Assembly (NCBI GenBank): GCA_910584255.1
Contig: CAJTXV010000029.1
Location: forward strand, 1 to 20,352
From: an uncultured Bacilli bacterium
GTDB taxonomy: Bacteria > Bacillota_I > Bacilli_A > RF39 > UBA660
Direction of reading: 5' to 3'
Length of the DNA: 20,352 nt
Shown: positions 4,847 through 11,356 of the stretch, one piece after another
How positions within the stretch are numbered: position 1 is the first letter of the stretch
Layout: the number at the start of each line of letters is the position of its first letter
The notes under the pieces: generated by a model
What the model was told of the DNA's origin: nothing
The model's input: only the letters and a program-made list of their open reading frames with translations
Databases searched by the model: none
Translations under genes and position numbers: made by a program

Positions 4847-5035
4847 ATGATAAAAAATAAACAAGCAGAAGCAAATAAACGCTGGGAATCTAAAAATAAG
4901 GAGTATTCAAATTATCTAAAGCAACGAACAACATCACGATCATTTATTAAAAATAAAGCGACAGAACAAGATATTGAAGAATTTCGTGTTCTTTTGGAAG
5001 AAAGAGAAAAAAATTTAGGGCTTTCAAATAAATAA
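4847..5035 (+). CDS. Small basic hypothetical protein, 62 aa
   Basis: A 62-aa helical, charged protein. Residues 8-30 (EANKRWESKNKEYSNYLKQRTTS) are rich in Lys/Arg. RSFIKNKATEQDIEEF (residues 31-46) matches a motif seen in small proteins of phages and mobile elements, in which R-S-F-I is followed by an ATE-D helix. Their function is unknown to me. An AAAGGA site lies 8 bases before the ATG. It is the first clear gene of the long plus-strand operon. Confidence 0.65.
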   Translation: MIKNKQAEANKRWESKNKEYSNYLKQRTTSRSFIKNKATEQDIEEFRVLLEEREKNLGLSNK

Positions 5036-5057
5036 CTTTAAAAGGAGAGAAATAATA

Positions 5058-5468
5058 ATGGGATATTTCAGTTGGTTAACAAGTGATACAAATAAATCAA
5101 TTCCAGTCTGCAGAGAGGATCAATTTTTAAAGGAAACAGTTAATGGTCCGATTTATCTGCTGTGTCCAAATGGAGATAAGTTAGAAGAAAAAGATTATCA
5201 TGGATTTGGTGTATTTGGGAATAAAGATGTTTATGAACTAGTTGCTCTGTGGAATGCTCCTGAACGTTGTTATGATAAAAATGGTGATTTACTTAATATC
5301 GATGAATTAAGACATATCGGCATAGAATTAGCGTGCTACGACAAAGATAATTTCAAATTAAAATATCCAATAAAGATTGTCGAAAACAAAAATTTATCTT
5401 ATGCTGAAGTTCAGCCTTCGAAACAATGTCCAGATCAAGGATATTTTTATAGACATAGATTTATATGA
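5058..5468 (+). CDS. Conserved phage hypothetical protein, 136 aa
   Basis: The protein begins MGYFSWLTSDTNKSI, an opening I associate with a widespread phage hypothetical family ('M-G-x-F-S-W-x-T-x-D-T-x-x-S-I'). It has a central GFGVFGNKDVYELVALWN segment (about residues 50-66) and cysteines at 18, 36, 71, 93 and 124. No membrane segment is present. Its function is unknown in the family as far as I know. An AAAGGAGAG ribosome-binding site (5041-5049) supports the start. It lies 22 bases after the preceding gene in the same operon. Confidence 0.75.
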   Translation: MGYFSWLTSDTNKSIPVCREDQFLKETVNGPIYLLCPNGDKLEEKDYHGFGVFGNKDVYELVALWNAPERCYDKNGDLLNIDELRHIGIELACYDKDNFKLKYPIKIVENKNLSYAEVQPSKQCPDQGYFYRHRFI

Positions 5469-5483
5469 GATGGAGGAATAAAA

Positions 5484-5798
5484 ATGATAGTTTCTAAAAA
5501 GTATCTTTTAGATAGAAATTACGACAACATTTTACTTGGTAATAATGATTTTCAAATTTTAGTTCCAATTCCAGATTTCGATTTAGCTCATTTAATTATT
5601 GTAGAGGATCCAAAATCATTTAATAGAGAAGAAAAGACAAAACGTTTCGCACGCATTAGCGGATCGTTCAATCTATATGCAAATGATGATGTTATTATTG
5701 ATGAAAACATCATTGAACGGTTTGATGAAGAAAGTATTTATGACATTTATTATCAAGGTTCTGATGTTTTATTTGTCAGCATGAAAGGATATTTGTAA
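5484..5798 (+). CDS. Hypothetical protein, 104 aa
   Basis: I do not recognise this protein. It is 104 aa, acidic and probably beta-rich. It has a hydrophobic strand around residues 24-30 (FQILVPI), a charged middle (DPKSFNREEKTKRFARI) and a C-terminal strand SDVLFVSMKGYL. A GGAGG site precedes the ATG by 8 bases. The following gene starts on its stop codon (TAATG), so the two are translationally coupled. Confidence 0.6.
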   Translation: MIVSKKYLLDRNYDNILLGNNDFQILVPIPDFDLAHLIIVEDPKSFNREEKTKRFARISGSFNLYANDDVIIDENIIERFDEESIYDIYYQGSDVLFVSMKGYL

Positions 5799-6154
5799 TG
5801 TCAGAATGGAAAAAAGTTATTGCACAAAGTAATTTAATTAAATACGATACGGGTCTGGCATATCTAATCAAAATCCCAAAAAATAAAAAAGGACGCGCAT
5901 TTTGGATTCCATCTAAATGCGTCCAATTTATTAGGAAAAATGATTATAAAATGATTTTGAGCTATACTGATTATTTTGAATTCAGAACAAACGACGGAAA
6001 GACAATGTCAGTTGATGAGTTTGAGTCTTATTTTGATAAATATGAATCTTATTTTGATGAATATGAAAATCCAGTACATCGTCCTGAAGCTCTTGATCCA
6101 TCAAAGTTAACAATTGAAATTGATGATACTTTATTAGATAAGGAGAATGATTGA
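5798..6154 (+). CDS. Hypothetical protein, paralogue of the next gene, 118 aa
   Basis: The 118-aa protein starts MSEWKKVIAQ and contains IKIPKNKKGR (24-33), MILSYTDYFEFRTNDGK (52-68) and an acidic C-terminus. The following protein has matching landmarks in the same order (W-K, KIP, SY-D-F-F, DGG/DGK), suggesting an ancient gene duplication. A tandem 21-bp duplication (6023-6043 and 6044-6064, 19/21 identical) doubles the heptad ESYFDKY/ESYFDEY near residues 76-89. Function unknown. It overlaps its neighbours at both ends within the operon. Confidence 0.6.
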   Translation: MSEWKKVIAQSNLIKYDTGLAYLIKIPKNKKGRAFWIPSKCVQFIRKNDYKMILSYTDYFEFRTNDGKTMSVDEFESYFDKYESYFDEYENPVHRPEALDPSKLTIEIDDTLLDKEND

Positions 6155-6531
6155 TGACATGGAAACAGATTTTAATCCCTCGAAATTACATTGCTGAGAT
6201 GAATATATACACTTTTAATGTTAAAATTCCGCGTGATCATCGAACTTTTACAGCATTAAAAGGACAATGCTTGCTAGGAACTGACATATTAAAAGTATCA
6301 TATATGGATGGATTTGATTTTGAATTAAGCGATGGAGGAAAAATAACGGGAGATAATTTAGCAAAGATTTTTGAATTATCTAAAAATACTATTTTTACTG
6401 AAAAGCATCGAGAAGAACAACTGGATAAATTAAATATCCCACGACTGACAAATCTAAAAACTAGACATAAACCTAATCGTCTAAGTTTTGATGATATAGA
6501 GGAGACTGTAGATGAGTCACTTATTGACTAA
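6154..6531 (+). CDS. Hypothetical protein, paralogue of the preceding gene, 125 aa
   Basis: The protein starts MTWKQILIPRN and contains VKIPRDHR, LKVSYMDGFDFELSDGGK and an acidic, Asp/Glu-rich tail. These align by eye with the preceding 118-aa protein. I chose ATG 6154, which overlaps the upstream stop as ATGA-type coupling and has AAGGAG (6140-6145) 8 bases away, over the TTG at 6151. Its end overlaps the helicase start by 20 bases, so it may work with, or be stoichiometrically tied to, the helicase. Function unknown. Confidence 0.6.
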   Translation: MTWKQILIPRNYIAEMNIYTFNVKIPRDHRTFTALKGQCLLGTDILKVSYMDGFDFELSDGGKITGDNLAKIFELSKNTIFTEKHREEQLDKLNIPRLTNLKTRHKPNRLSFDDIEETVDESLID

Positions 6532-7834
6532 TCTTTATCCTCACCAAAAGAATGCGGTAGAAAAATTAAATAAGGTCAAAGTTGGCGCACTCTTCATGGA
6601 CATGGGAACGGGTAAAACATTGTGCGCCTTTTCCCTTTTTGATCAACGAAAAAAACTAAATAAAGTCAATAAAATGGTTGTTCTTCTTCCTAAGTCTACT
6701 GAAAAAAATTTCATTAAAGAAGTTGAAAAACATACAGATTTTATGATTAATAAAGATATTTATACATTTGGATTAGAGTCTATATCTCAATCGGATGCTA
6801 TTTATTTAAAAGCAAGTCGAATTGTTGATGAAAAAACATTTCTTGTGATTGATGAATCGACATATATTAAAAATCATCGTGCCTTGCGAACGATACGAGC
6901 AATTGAATTGTCTAGAAGATGTCACTACAAATTAATTATGACCGGGACTCCAATCACAAAGTATGTTAAAGATTTATATAGCCAATTTTATTTTTTGAGT
7001 CCAAAAATATTAGGATATGAAACATTTAATAAATTTCGCGACAATCATCTTGAATACGATAAAAATAGTGGAAAAATTTATAAATCTCACAACATTGAGT
7101 GGCTTAACAAAAAAATATCTCCATATATTTATGAAGTAGATTTATTAGATATTAAAGAAATGCCTAAAAGAGTTAGAAAAATGTATACTTATTATCTTAA
7201 TGATGATGCAGTCACAGCCTATAATCTTGAAAAATTTTCTTTTTTTAAACTTGATAATGATTTACCTCAAACATTACTTTATGCCTATCTCACAAATTTA
7301 CAGAAAGTAGTTCTTTACGATAAAAACCGCGTTAAAATTTTGAATGATATTTTAAAAGAAATTGATAGTTCTAAGCAAGTTATTATTTGGTGTCGTTTTA
7401 ATCAGGAGATAGAAAACATTATTGAAGATTTAGATGAAGATTATGCAATTTTCAATGGTACATTTAAACAACAAGATGAATTTATATCTGGTAAAAAGAG
7501 ATTATTAATTGCAAATCTCCAAACGGGAAGCCATGCTCATAATTTTCAAAATGCTCATTATCAAATATTTTTTTCAAATAGCTTTGACTATGCGACAAGA
7601 TTGCAAGCTGAGCGTCGAACGTGGAGAATAGGACAAGAAAATAAGTGTGTATATATAGATATCAAATCTAATGCAGGTATAGAAAATATGATTTTTAGAT
7701 GTCTAGATAAGAAAGAAGATTTATTAGATAAATTCTTAACACTTTCTAAAAAGTATAATCGAAAAGATTTCGAAAATTATCTCATGAAGGAGCTGGCAAT
7801 TATTGAAGATATATCACGAACAGAACGTTCTTGA
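6512..7834 (+). CDS. SNF2-like superfamily 2 helicase/translocase
   Basis: This is a 440-aa DNA-dependent ATPase of the SNF2/SF2 type; these enzymes translocate on duplex DNA or remodel protein-DNA complexes. Walker A is LFMDMGTGKT (27-36), motif II is VIDES (112-116) in place of DEAH, and motif III is MTGTPI (143-148). The second RecA-like lobe includes QVIIWCRFNQE and motif V/VI around GSHAHNFQNA and QAERRTWRIGQ (365-375), the latter being the typical SNF2 arginine-finger region. No nuclease or accessory domain is fused; it is a minimal phage-type version. An AGAGGAG site precedes the ATG. The 3' end overlaps the PAPS-reductase-like gene by 32 bases, suggesting coordinated production. Confidence 0.85.
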   Translation: MSHLLTNLYPHQKNAVEKLNKVKVGALFMDMGTGKTLCAFSLFDQRKKLNKVNKMVVLLPKSTEKNFIKEVEKHTDFMINKDIYTFGLESISQSDAIYLKASRIVDEKTFLVIDESTYIKNHRALRTIRAIELSRRCHYKLIMTGTPITKYVKDLYSQFYFLSPKILGYETFNKFRDNHLEYDKNSGKIYKSHNIEWLNKKISPYIYEVDLLDIKEMPKRVRKMYTYYLNDDAVTAYNLEKFSFFKLDNDLPQTLLYAYLTNLQKVVLYDKNRVKILNDILKEIDSSKQVIIWCRFNQEIENIIEDLDEDYAIFNGTFKQQDEFISGKKRLLIANLQTGSHAHNFQNAHYQIFFSNSFDYATRLQAERRTWRIGQENKCVYIDIKSNAGIENMIFRCLDKKEDLLDKFLTLSKKYNRKDFENYLMKELAIIEDISRTERS

Positions 7835-9092
7835 CGCAGCAATAGAACGTTTAACAATCGCATTTACTAATTTTGATAATGTTTATTTTAGTGTTAGCGG
7901 AGGAAAAGATAGCTCTGTAATGGTCCAACTTGCTAATATTGTTGCAAAAAAGATTAATAGAAAATTTGATGTTCTTTATATAGATTTGGAAGCTCAATAT
8001 AAAGCAACTATTAATCACATCGAAGAACTAAAAAAATTATCACAAATAAGAAATTTTTATTGGGTGTCGTTACCGTTAGCACTTCGAAATGCAGTTTCTC
8101 AACTACAACCAAAATGGATTTGTTGGGATAAAGATGTTCAAGATTTTTGGGTTCGTGACATGCCCCAGGATAGCATTAATATAGATAATAATCCTTTCCT
8201 CTTTTTTCATAAAGGAATGGAATTTGAAGAATTTATTGTTGAATTTGCAAAATGGTATCAAGAAAAAAATAGTGGATCAGTGGCTTGCGGTGTTGGAATT
8301 CGCTCAGATGAGAGCTTAAATCGATGGCGAACAATTGCATCAACAAAAAAAGATACCTTTAATAATTATCAATGGACTACTTTATTGAAAGAAAATAATA
8401 AAAGGTTAGATGGCATATATAATTTTTACCCTCTTTATGACTGGCGAACAGAGGATATTTGGGGAGCGGTAAGCAAATTAGATTTAAAATTCAATAACAT
8501 TTATGAAATGATGTACAAAAATGGCGTCAGTATTCATGAACAACGGTTATGCCAACCGTACGGTGATGATCAACGTAATGGATTAGACCAATTTAGAGCT
8601 TTAGAATATGAAACTTGGGAAAAAATTTTAAATCGTGTTAATGGAGTCAATTTTGGGAATATCTATGCCAGAACTTCTCTTCTAGGAAATTTAACGTCTG
8701 AAAAACCTGATCACCTCACATGGGAACAATACACTGTATTTTTGCTTGAAAGTATTGGTCTATATAACCCGGATTTGAAAAAACATTATATTGAAAAAAT
8801 TAAAAAATTCATGAAGTGGTATGAAGAGAAAGAAGGATTTGACCTTTCGGCAATTCCTGAAGAACAGGATAAAAAGTTAGAATCTCAAAAAAAGGTTATT
8901 AGTTGGAGAAGAATTGCTAAGGCAATAGAACGAAATGATTTTTATATGAAACGATTATCTTTTAGTCAAAACAAGTCAGATGAGGAAAAATTAAAAAAAT
9001 TTATTACTAAATACGATAATTTACTTAGTATTGACACCCAAACAAATGATAAACATTTAAATAAATTTATAGAGAGGGAGTTAAAAAGATGA
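7803..9092 (+). CDS. IbrA-like PP-loop protein (PAPS reductase family, DUF3440)
   Basis: The protein has a PP-loop SGGKDSS (32-38) and the conserved blocks GVGIRSDESLNRWRTI and YPLYDWRTEDIW of the PAPS-reductase-like/DUF3440 family, whose best-known member is IbrA of Escherichia coli. PP-loop enzymes adenylate a substrate; whether this one acts on sulfate, nucleic acid or a protein is unknown. I use a TTG start at 7803, with AAGGAG (7787-7792) upstream. The first in-frame ATG lies after the PP-loop and would destroy it. The 429-aa length fits the family. It overlaps the SNF2 gene upstream and the ParB-domain gene downstream by 4 bases, the same IbrA-IbrB pairing seen in enterobacterial prophages. 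Confidence 0.8.
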   Translation: MKIYHEQNVLDAAIERLTIAFTNFDNVYFSVSGGKDSSVMVQLANIVAKKINRKFDVLYIDLEAQYKATINHIEELKKLSQIRNFYWVSLPLALRNAVSQLQPKWICWDKDVQDFWVRDMPQDSINIDNNPFLFFHKGMEFEEFIVEFAKWYQEKNSGSVACGVGIRSDESLNRWRTIASTKKDTFNNYQWTTLLKENNKRLDGIYNFYPLYDWRTEDIWGAVSKLDLKFNNIYEMMYKNGVSIHEQRLCQPYGDDQRNGLDQFRALEYETWEKILNRVNGVNFGNIYARTSLLGNLTSEKPDHLTWEQYTVFLLESIGLYNPDLKKHYIEKIKKFMKWYEEKEGFDLSAIPEEQDKKLESQKKVISWRRIAKAIERNDFYMKRLSFSQNKSDEEKLKKFITKYDNLLSIDTQTNDKHLNKFIERELKR

Positions 9093-9601
9093 AAATAGAA
9101 ATGCCTGTTATGAATGTAAAAATGGTTAAAACATCAAAAATTATAGCAAATGACTATAATCCTAATAAAGTTGCCAGTCCTGAGATGAAATTATTAGAGC
9201 ATTCTATTAAATCAGATGGATACACACAACCAATTGTCACTTATTATAATAAAGATGAAGATATTTATATTGTAGTTGATGGATTTCATCGATACACTGT
9301 TGGGAAAAAATTAGGACTAGATGAATTGCCTGTTGTTGTGATAGATAAAGATATTAAAGATCGTATGGCTTCAACAATTAGACATAACCGCGCTCGTGGA
9401 ACACATCAAATTAAAGATATGAGTTCGATTGTATCTGCTCTTTTTCAACAGGGTTGGAGTGATGAAGAAATTATGAAAAATCTTGGAATGGATTTAGATG
9501 AAGTTTTACGCCTTAAACAAATAACTGGTTTAAAAGATGCTTTTTCAAATCATGAATTTAGTCGTTCATGGTCTGAAATGATTGAAAAAGAGGAGGAATA
9601 A
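9089..9601 (+). CDS. IbrB-like ParB-domain protein
   Basis: The 170-aa protein has an N-terminal ParB/sulfiredoxin-like fold: IIANDYNPNK (18-27), SIKSDGYTQPIV (39-50) and the signature VDGFHRYTVGKKLG (63-76). A conserved RHNRARGTHQIKDM block and a helical region, EEIMKNLGMDLDEVLRLKQI, follow. In IbrB the G-x-H-R box replaces the GERR nucleotide-binding box of true ParB. It is therefore unlikely to be a chromosome-type partition protein, especially as ParMR is already present. In E. coli, IbrA and IbrB together affect expression of immunoglobulin-binding genes; the biochemistry is unknown. GGGAG precedes the start. It forms a coupled pair with the upstream gene. Confidence 0.8.
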   Translation: MKIEMPVMNVKMVKTSKIIANDYNPNKVASPEMKLLEHSIKSDGYTQPIVTYYNKDEDIYIVVDGFHRYTVGKKLGLDELPVVVIDKDIKDRMASTIRHNRARGTHQIKDMSSIVSALFQQGWSDEEIMKNLGMDLDEVLRLKQITGLKDAFSNHEFSRSWSEMIEKEEE

Positions 9602-9602
9602 A

Positions 9603-10133
9603 ATGAGCAGTTATATTTGCCGATGCCAAGTTAAAGTTAGAGATGAGAATTTTGATGAAGAAATCGGATTTGGATTTGAGCATTATGGAATTTTCGAGTG
9701 TAAGTTTATCGAAGACGAGTGGAATAAAGATAAATTTGCTAAAATCATTGATTTAACGACCTTTTTCAAAAAATTAACTAAATCTAGATTATCGTCAGAA
9801 GAACTTGACTTATTAGAGATTTTTCTTAAAAAAGCAACAGAAGGAATTATGACCGAAATTGAAATCGGTGATGATTATGACTATAGCGACCTTTATTTGA
9901 ATGTATCTATTAATAAATTAGAGAAGTTTATCGATGAAGATGACCTTCATCGGGGGTGGTATTTGGGATATATCAATATTGACTCAGATACCCAGGACGA
10001 GGGAGACGTGATTGACTATGTTCTATCTAATGAACAGGAAGGCTCTTTCGATGAGTGGGACGTTAATAATGGATATGTCGAATTAGAACGGATAGCTGAC
10101 GGTTGTTGGATAGTTCAAGTTGGACACGCCTAA
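9603..10133 (+). CDS. Highly acidic hypothetical protein, 176 aa
   Basis: I do not recognise a family. By my count there are about 42 Asp/Glu against about 17 Lys/Arg, a strongly negative soluble protein. It has aromatic residues throughout and clusters such as DENFDEE and FIDEDD. ATG 9603 is chosen because AGGAGG lies directly upstream; an earlier ATG at 9582 would add seven residues inside the preceding gene. Such charge and size are seen in DNA-mimic anti-restriction proteins (ArdA-like) and other phage inhibitors, but I see no ArdA signature, so that is speculation. It is the last gene of the operon, four bases before an intrinsic terminator. Confidence 0.65.
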   Translation: MSSYICRCQVKVRDENFDEEIGFGFEHYGIFECKFIEDEWNKDKFAKIIDLTTFFKKLTKSRLSSEELDLLEIFLKKATEGIMTEIEIGDDYDYSDLYLNVSINKLEKFIDEDDLHRGWYLGYINIDSDTQDEGDVIDYVLSNEQEGSFDEWDVNNGYVELERIADGCWIVQVGHA

Positions 10134-10139
10134 AATAAA

Positions 10140-10164
10140 AAAAGAGCCTCGTGGGCTCTTTTAA
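10140..10164 (+). terminator. Terminator of the long plus-strand operon
   Basis: AAAAGAGCC (10140-10148) pairs with GGCTCTTTT (10154-10162) around TCGTG. The A tract upstream means it may also work on the other strand. Confidence 0.85.
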
Positions 10165-10171
10165 TTTAACA

Positions 10172-10275
10172 AACCGGCAACCGCTTTGCGGAATCCGTCG
10201 CCTAATAGGCCAAAATCGATTTTTTAAGGAGTTCGGGGGTCTCCTCTTCGGAATAGGCGATGATTTTAGAAATCA
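10172..10275. other. GC-rich, dyad-rich island of unknown role
   Basis: This stretch is distinctly richer in G and C than its surroundings and holds several possible stems: CCGC-TTT-GCGG (10181-10191), the palindrome AAAATCGATTTT (10212-10223), AGGAG/CTCCT, a long-range TCGCCTA (10198-10204) with TAGGCGA (10254-10260), and TGATTT-TAG-AAATCA just beyond. No credible coding start is present. It could be a structured RNA, a protein-binding site or a leftover of inserted DNA. Confidence 0.4.
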
Positions 10276-10301
10276 TTTAGACGTTAATCCGCTTATATTC
10301 C

Positions 10302-10329
10302 TATACAGCATAGCTATTTCTGCTATATT
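10302..10329 (+). promoter_or_regulatory. Promoter of the membrane-anchored moron-like gene
   Basis: TATACA (10302-10307), 16 bp and TATATT (10324-10329) preceded by TGC (extended -10) give a start near 10336, about 50 bases before the next start codon. Confidence 0.5.
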
Positions 10330-10385
10330 ATTCTATGTTTTTTTAAATTTTTAATGCAAAAGATAGAAATGAAGGAAGTGATACT

Positions 10386-10904
10386 ATGAGAAAATTCTAT
10401 GAAAAATATCGAAAAAAATGGTGGTTTTGGTTAATAATTTTAGGTGTTAGCACCACAATTATTAATAACATTTGTTTATTATTCTACAACCCTCAACCAG
10501 ATTTGGATTATATCAAACAGCAAGCTAATTCGAAAGAAAAAGAAAAATATAATGTTCCTAATGGAAAAGTGATAGATGTTGAGATTTATCATAGTGATGA
10601 TTTTGGTGGAATTGAAGTAGTTGAAGTAATCGTCGAAGAAAATTTTAAAAAAACTGTAAGCGAGACGATTGAACAAAATTATGATAATGTATACTCTTTA
10701 ATAAATGAGCAAGGAATTGTTAACTATGATATGTTCAAATATAAAGCCATTGCACATTCTAAAGATGGAGAAGAAACTACGGTTATAAGCTTTACCGTTT
10801 TGCCGGAAAATATGGAGAAGTTGAGCCGAATGATGGATGTCACCTATAGGTCAGTAGCTATTAATTTATATACTACAGATTTATACAGAATGAACTTTCA
10901 TTAA
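10386..10904 (+). CDS. Membrane-anchored protein of unknown function, 172 aa
   Basis: The N-terminus is short and basic (MRKFYEKYRKKWW), followed by one hydrophobic segment, about residues 12-34 (WWFWLIILGVSTTIINNICLLFY). A polar domain of about 135 residues is predicted outside the cell. This is an uncleaved signal-anchor layout; no lipobox is visible. An AAGGAAGTG ribosome-binding site supports the start. It has its own promoter and terminator and sits between two convergent modules, the usual layout of phage morons expressed in the lysogen. Membrane-anchored morons often act in superinfection exclusion or alter the host surface. That role here is only contextual, and no family was recognised. 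Confidence 0.65.
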   Translation: MRKFYEKYRKKWWFWLIILGVSTTIINNICLLFYNPQPDLDYIKQQANSKEKEKYNVPNGKVIDVEIYHSDDFGGIEVVEVIVEENFKKTVSETIEQNYDNVYSLINEQGIVNYDMFKYKAIAHSKDGEETTVISFTVLPENMEKLSRMMDVTYRSVAINLYTTDLYRMNFH

Positions 10905-10910
10905 AAATAA

Positions 10911-10937
10911 AAAAAGACAGGTAAACCTGTCTTTTTT
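10911..10937. terminator. Perfect bidirectional terminator (terminator 1)
   Basis: AAAAAGACAGG (10911-10921) pairs with CCTGTCTTTTT (10926-10936) around TAAA. It ends the moron-like gene on the plus strand and the first small RNA unit on the minus strand. Confidence 0.85.
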
Positions 10938-11002
10938 GCTGGAGAGATTTATGTATATAATCAAGTATAACAGAAAGAAGTAAACATTAAAACTTTCTTT
11001 TG
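10911..11002 (-). ncRNA. Candidate small RNA, tandem unit A
   Basis: On the minus strand TTAAAG (11039-11034), 19 bp and TATAAT (11014-11009) precede about 92 bases with no good reading frame that end in terminator 1. The promoter and the upstream terminator are near-copies of those of unit B (162 bp offset), while the transcribed body differs. The -35 match is weak, so expression is uncertain. Confidence 0.35.
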
Positions 11003-11060
11003 AACACAATTATATTATAGACTATTTTAGATACTTTAATCATTTTTAACATAAAAATAA

Positions 11061-11086
11061 AAAAAGGCAGGTTATCCTACCTTTTT
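11061..11086 (-). terminator. Terminator 2
   Basis: AAAAAGGCAGG (11061-11071) faces CCTACCTTTTT (11076-11086). As minus-strand RNA the stem is complete with one G-U pair; as plus-strand RNA it has a C-A mismatch, which favours a minus-strand role. Confidence 0.65.
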
Positions 11087-11164
11087 AGATTAACACGCTT
11101 TTTTAATGGTTAAAAGTATACGACAACTGCATTAATTCGCACCTTAGACGCCATCATGATCTTA
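11061..11164 (-). ncRNA. Candidate small RNA, tandem unit B
   Basis: TTAAAT (11201-11196), 19 bp and TATAAT (11176-11171) on the minus strand would drive an RNA of about 104 nt ending at terminator 2. A 15-codon frame (11157-11110) lies inside but has no ribosome-binding site, so a non-coding transcript is more likely. It is the duplicated partner of unit A. Confidence 0.35.
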
Positions 11165-11216
11165 TTAACAATTATATTATTGACTTTTTTTAGATTATTT
11201 AATCATTTTTAATGTT

Positions 11217-11244
11217 AAAAAAGACAGGATATCCTGCCTTTTTT
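11217..11244 (-). terminator. Terminator 3, end of the lysis operon
   Basis: AAAAAAGACAGG (11217-11228) faces CCTGCCTTTTTT (11233-11244) around ATAT. Read as minus-strand RNA the stem is complete with a G-U pair; as plus-strand RNA it contains an A-C mismatch. It lies about 110 bases past the lysin stop. Confidence 0.7.
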
Positions 11245-11249
11245 TGGTG

Positions 11250-11330
11250 TATATTTCGGTAATAGGCCTGAATTTTGGTCCGTTGGTCTGAATAGGGACC
11301 TAATCTGGTTTTTTGGCTTCCGCCAGTATT
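11250..11330 (-). other. GC-rich structured 3' region after the lysin gene
   Basis: The minus-strand sequence holds TGGC-GGAA-GCCA (11325-11314), a stem with a GNRA-type tetraloop. It also holds an inverted pair GGTCC/GGACC (11300-11296 and 11281-11277) and repeated TTCAGACC/TTCAGGCC. These may stabilise the late mRNA's 3' end. No coding frame is evident. Confidence 0.35.
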
Positions 11331-11356
11331 AATATATTATTTTTAATATTTAAATA

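Noticed and set aside
6152..9092. Alternative genetic code (TGA as Trp)
   Set aside because: TGA ends several genes at the expected family lengths with coupled starts (for example at 6152-6154, 7832-7834 and 9090-9092), so the standard bacterial code applies.
9089..9601. ParB of a second partition system
   Set aside because: The GERR box is replaced by GFHR, there is no ParA neighbour, and the coupling to an IbrA-like gene identifies it as IbrB-like.
10151..10354. 67-codon frame with a GTG start
   Set aside because: It begins inside the loop of the operon terminator, has no ribosome-binding site, and no later start codon follows the AAGGAG at 10226-10231. The hydrophobic C-terminus is likely fortuitous.
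10479..10676. 65-codon minus-strand frame opposite the membrane-anchored protein
   Set aside because: Phe/Ile/Tyr-rich shadow of an AT-rich gene, with no supporting start signals.
11110..11157. 15-codon minus-strand frame in small RNA unit B
   Set aside because: No ribosome-binding site and no recognisable features; kept only as part of a probable non-coding transcript.
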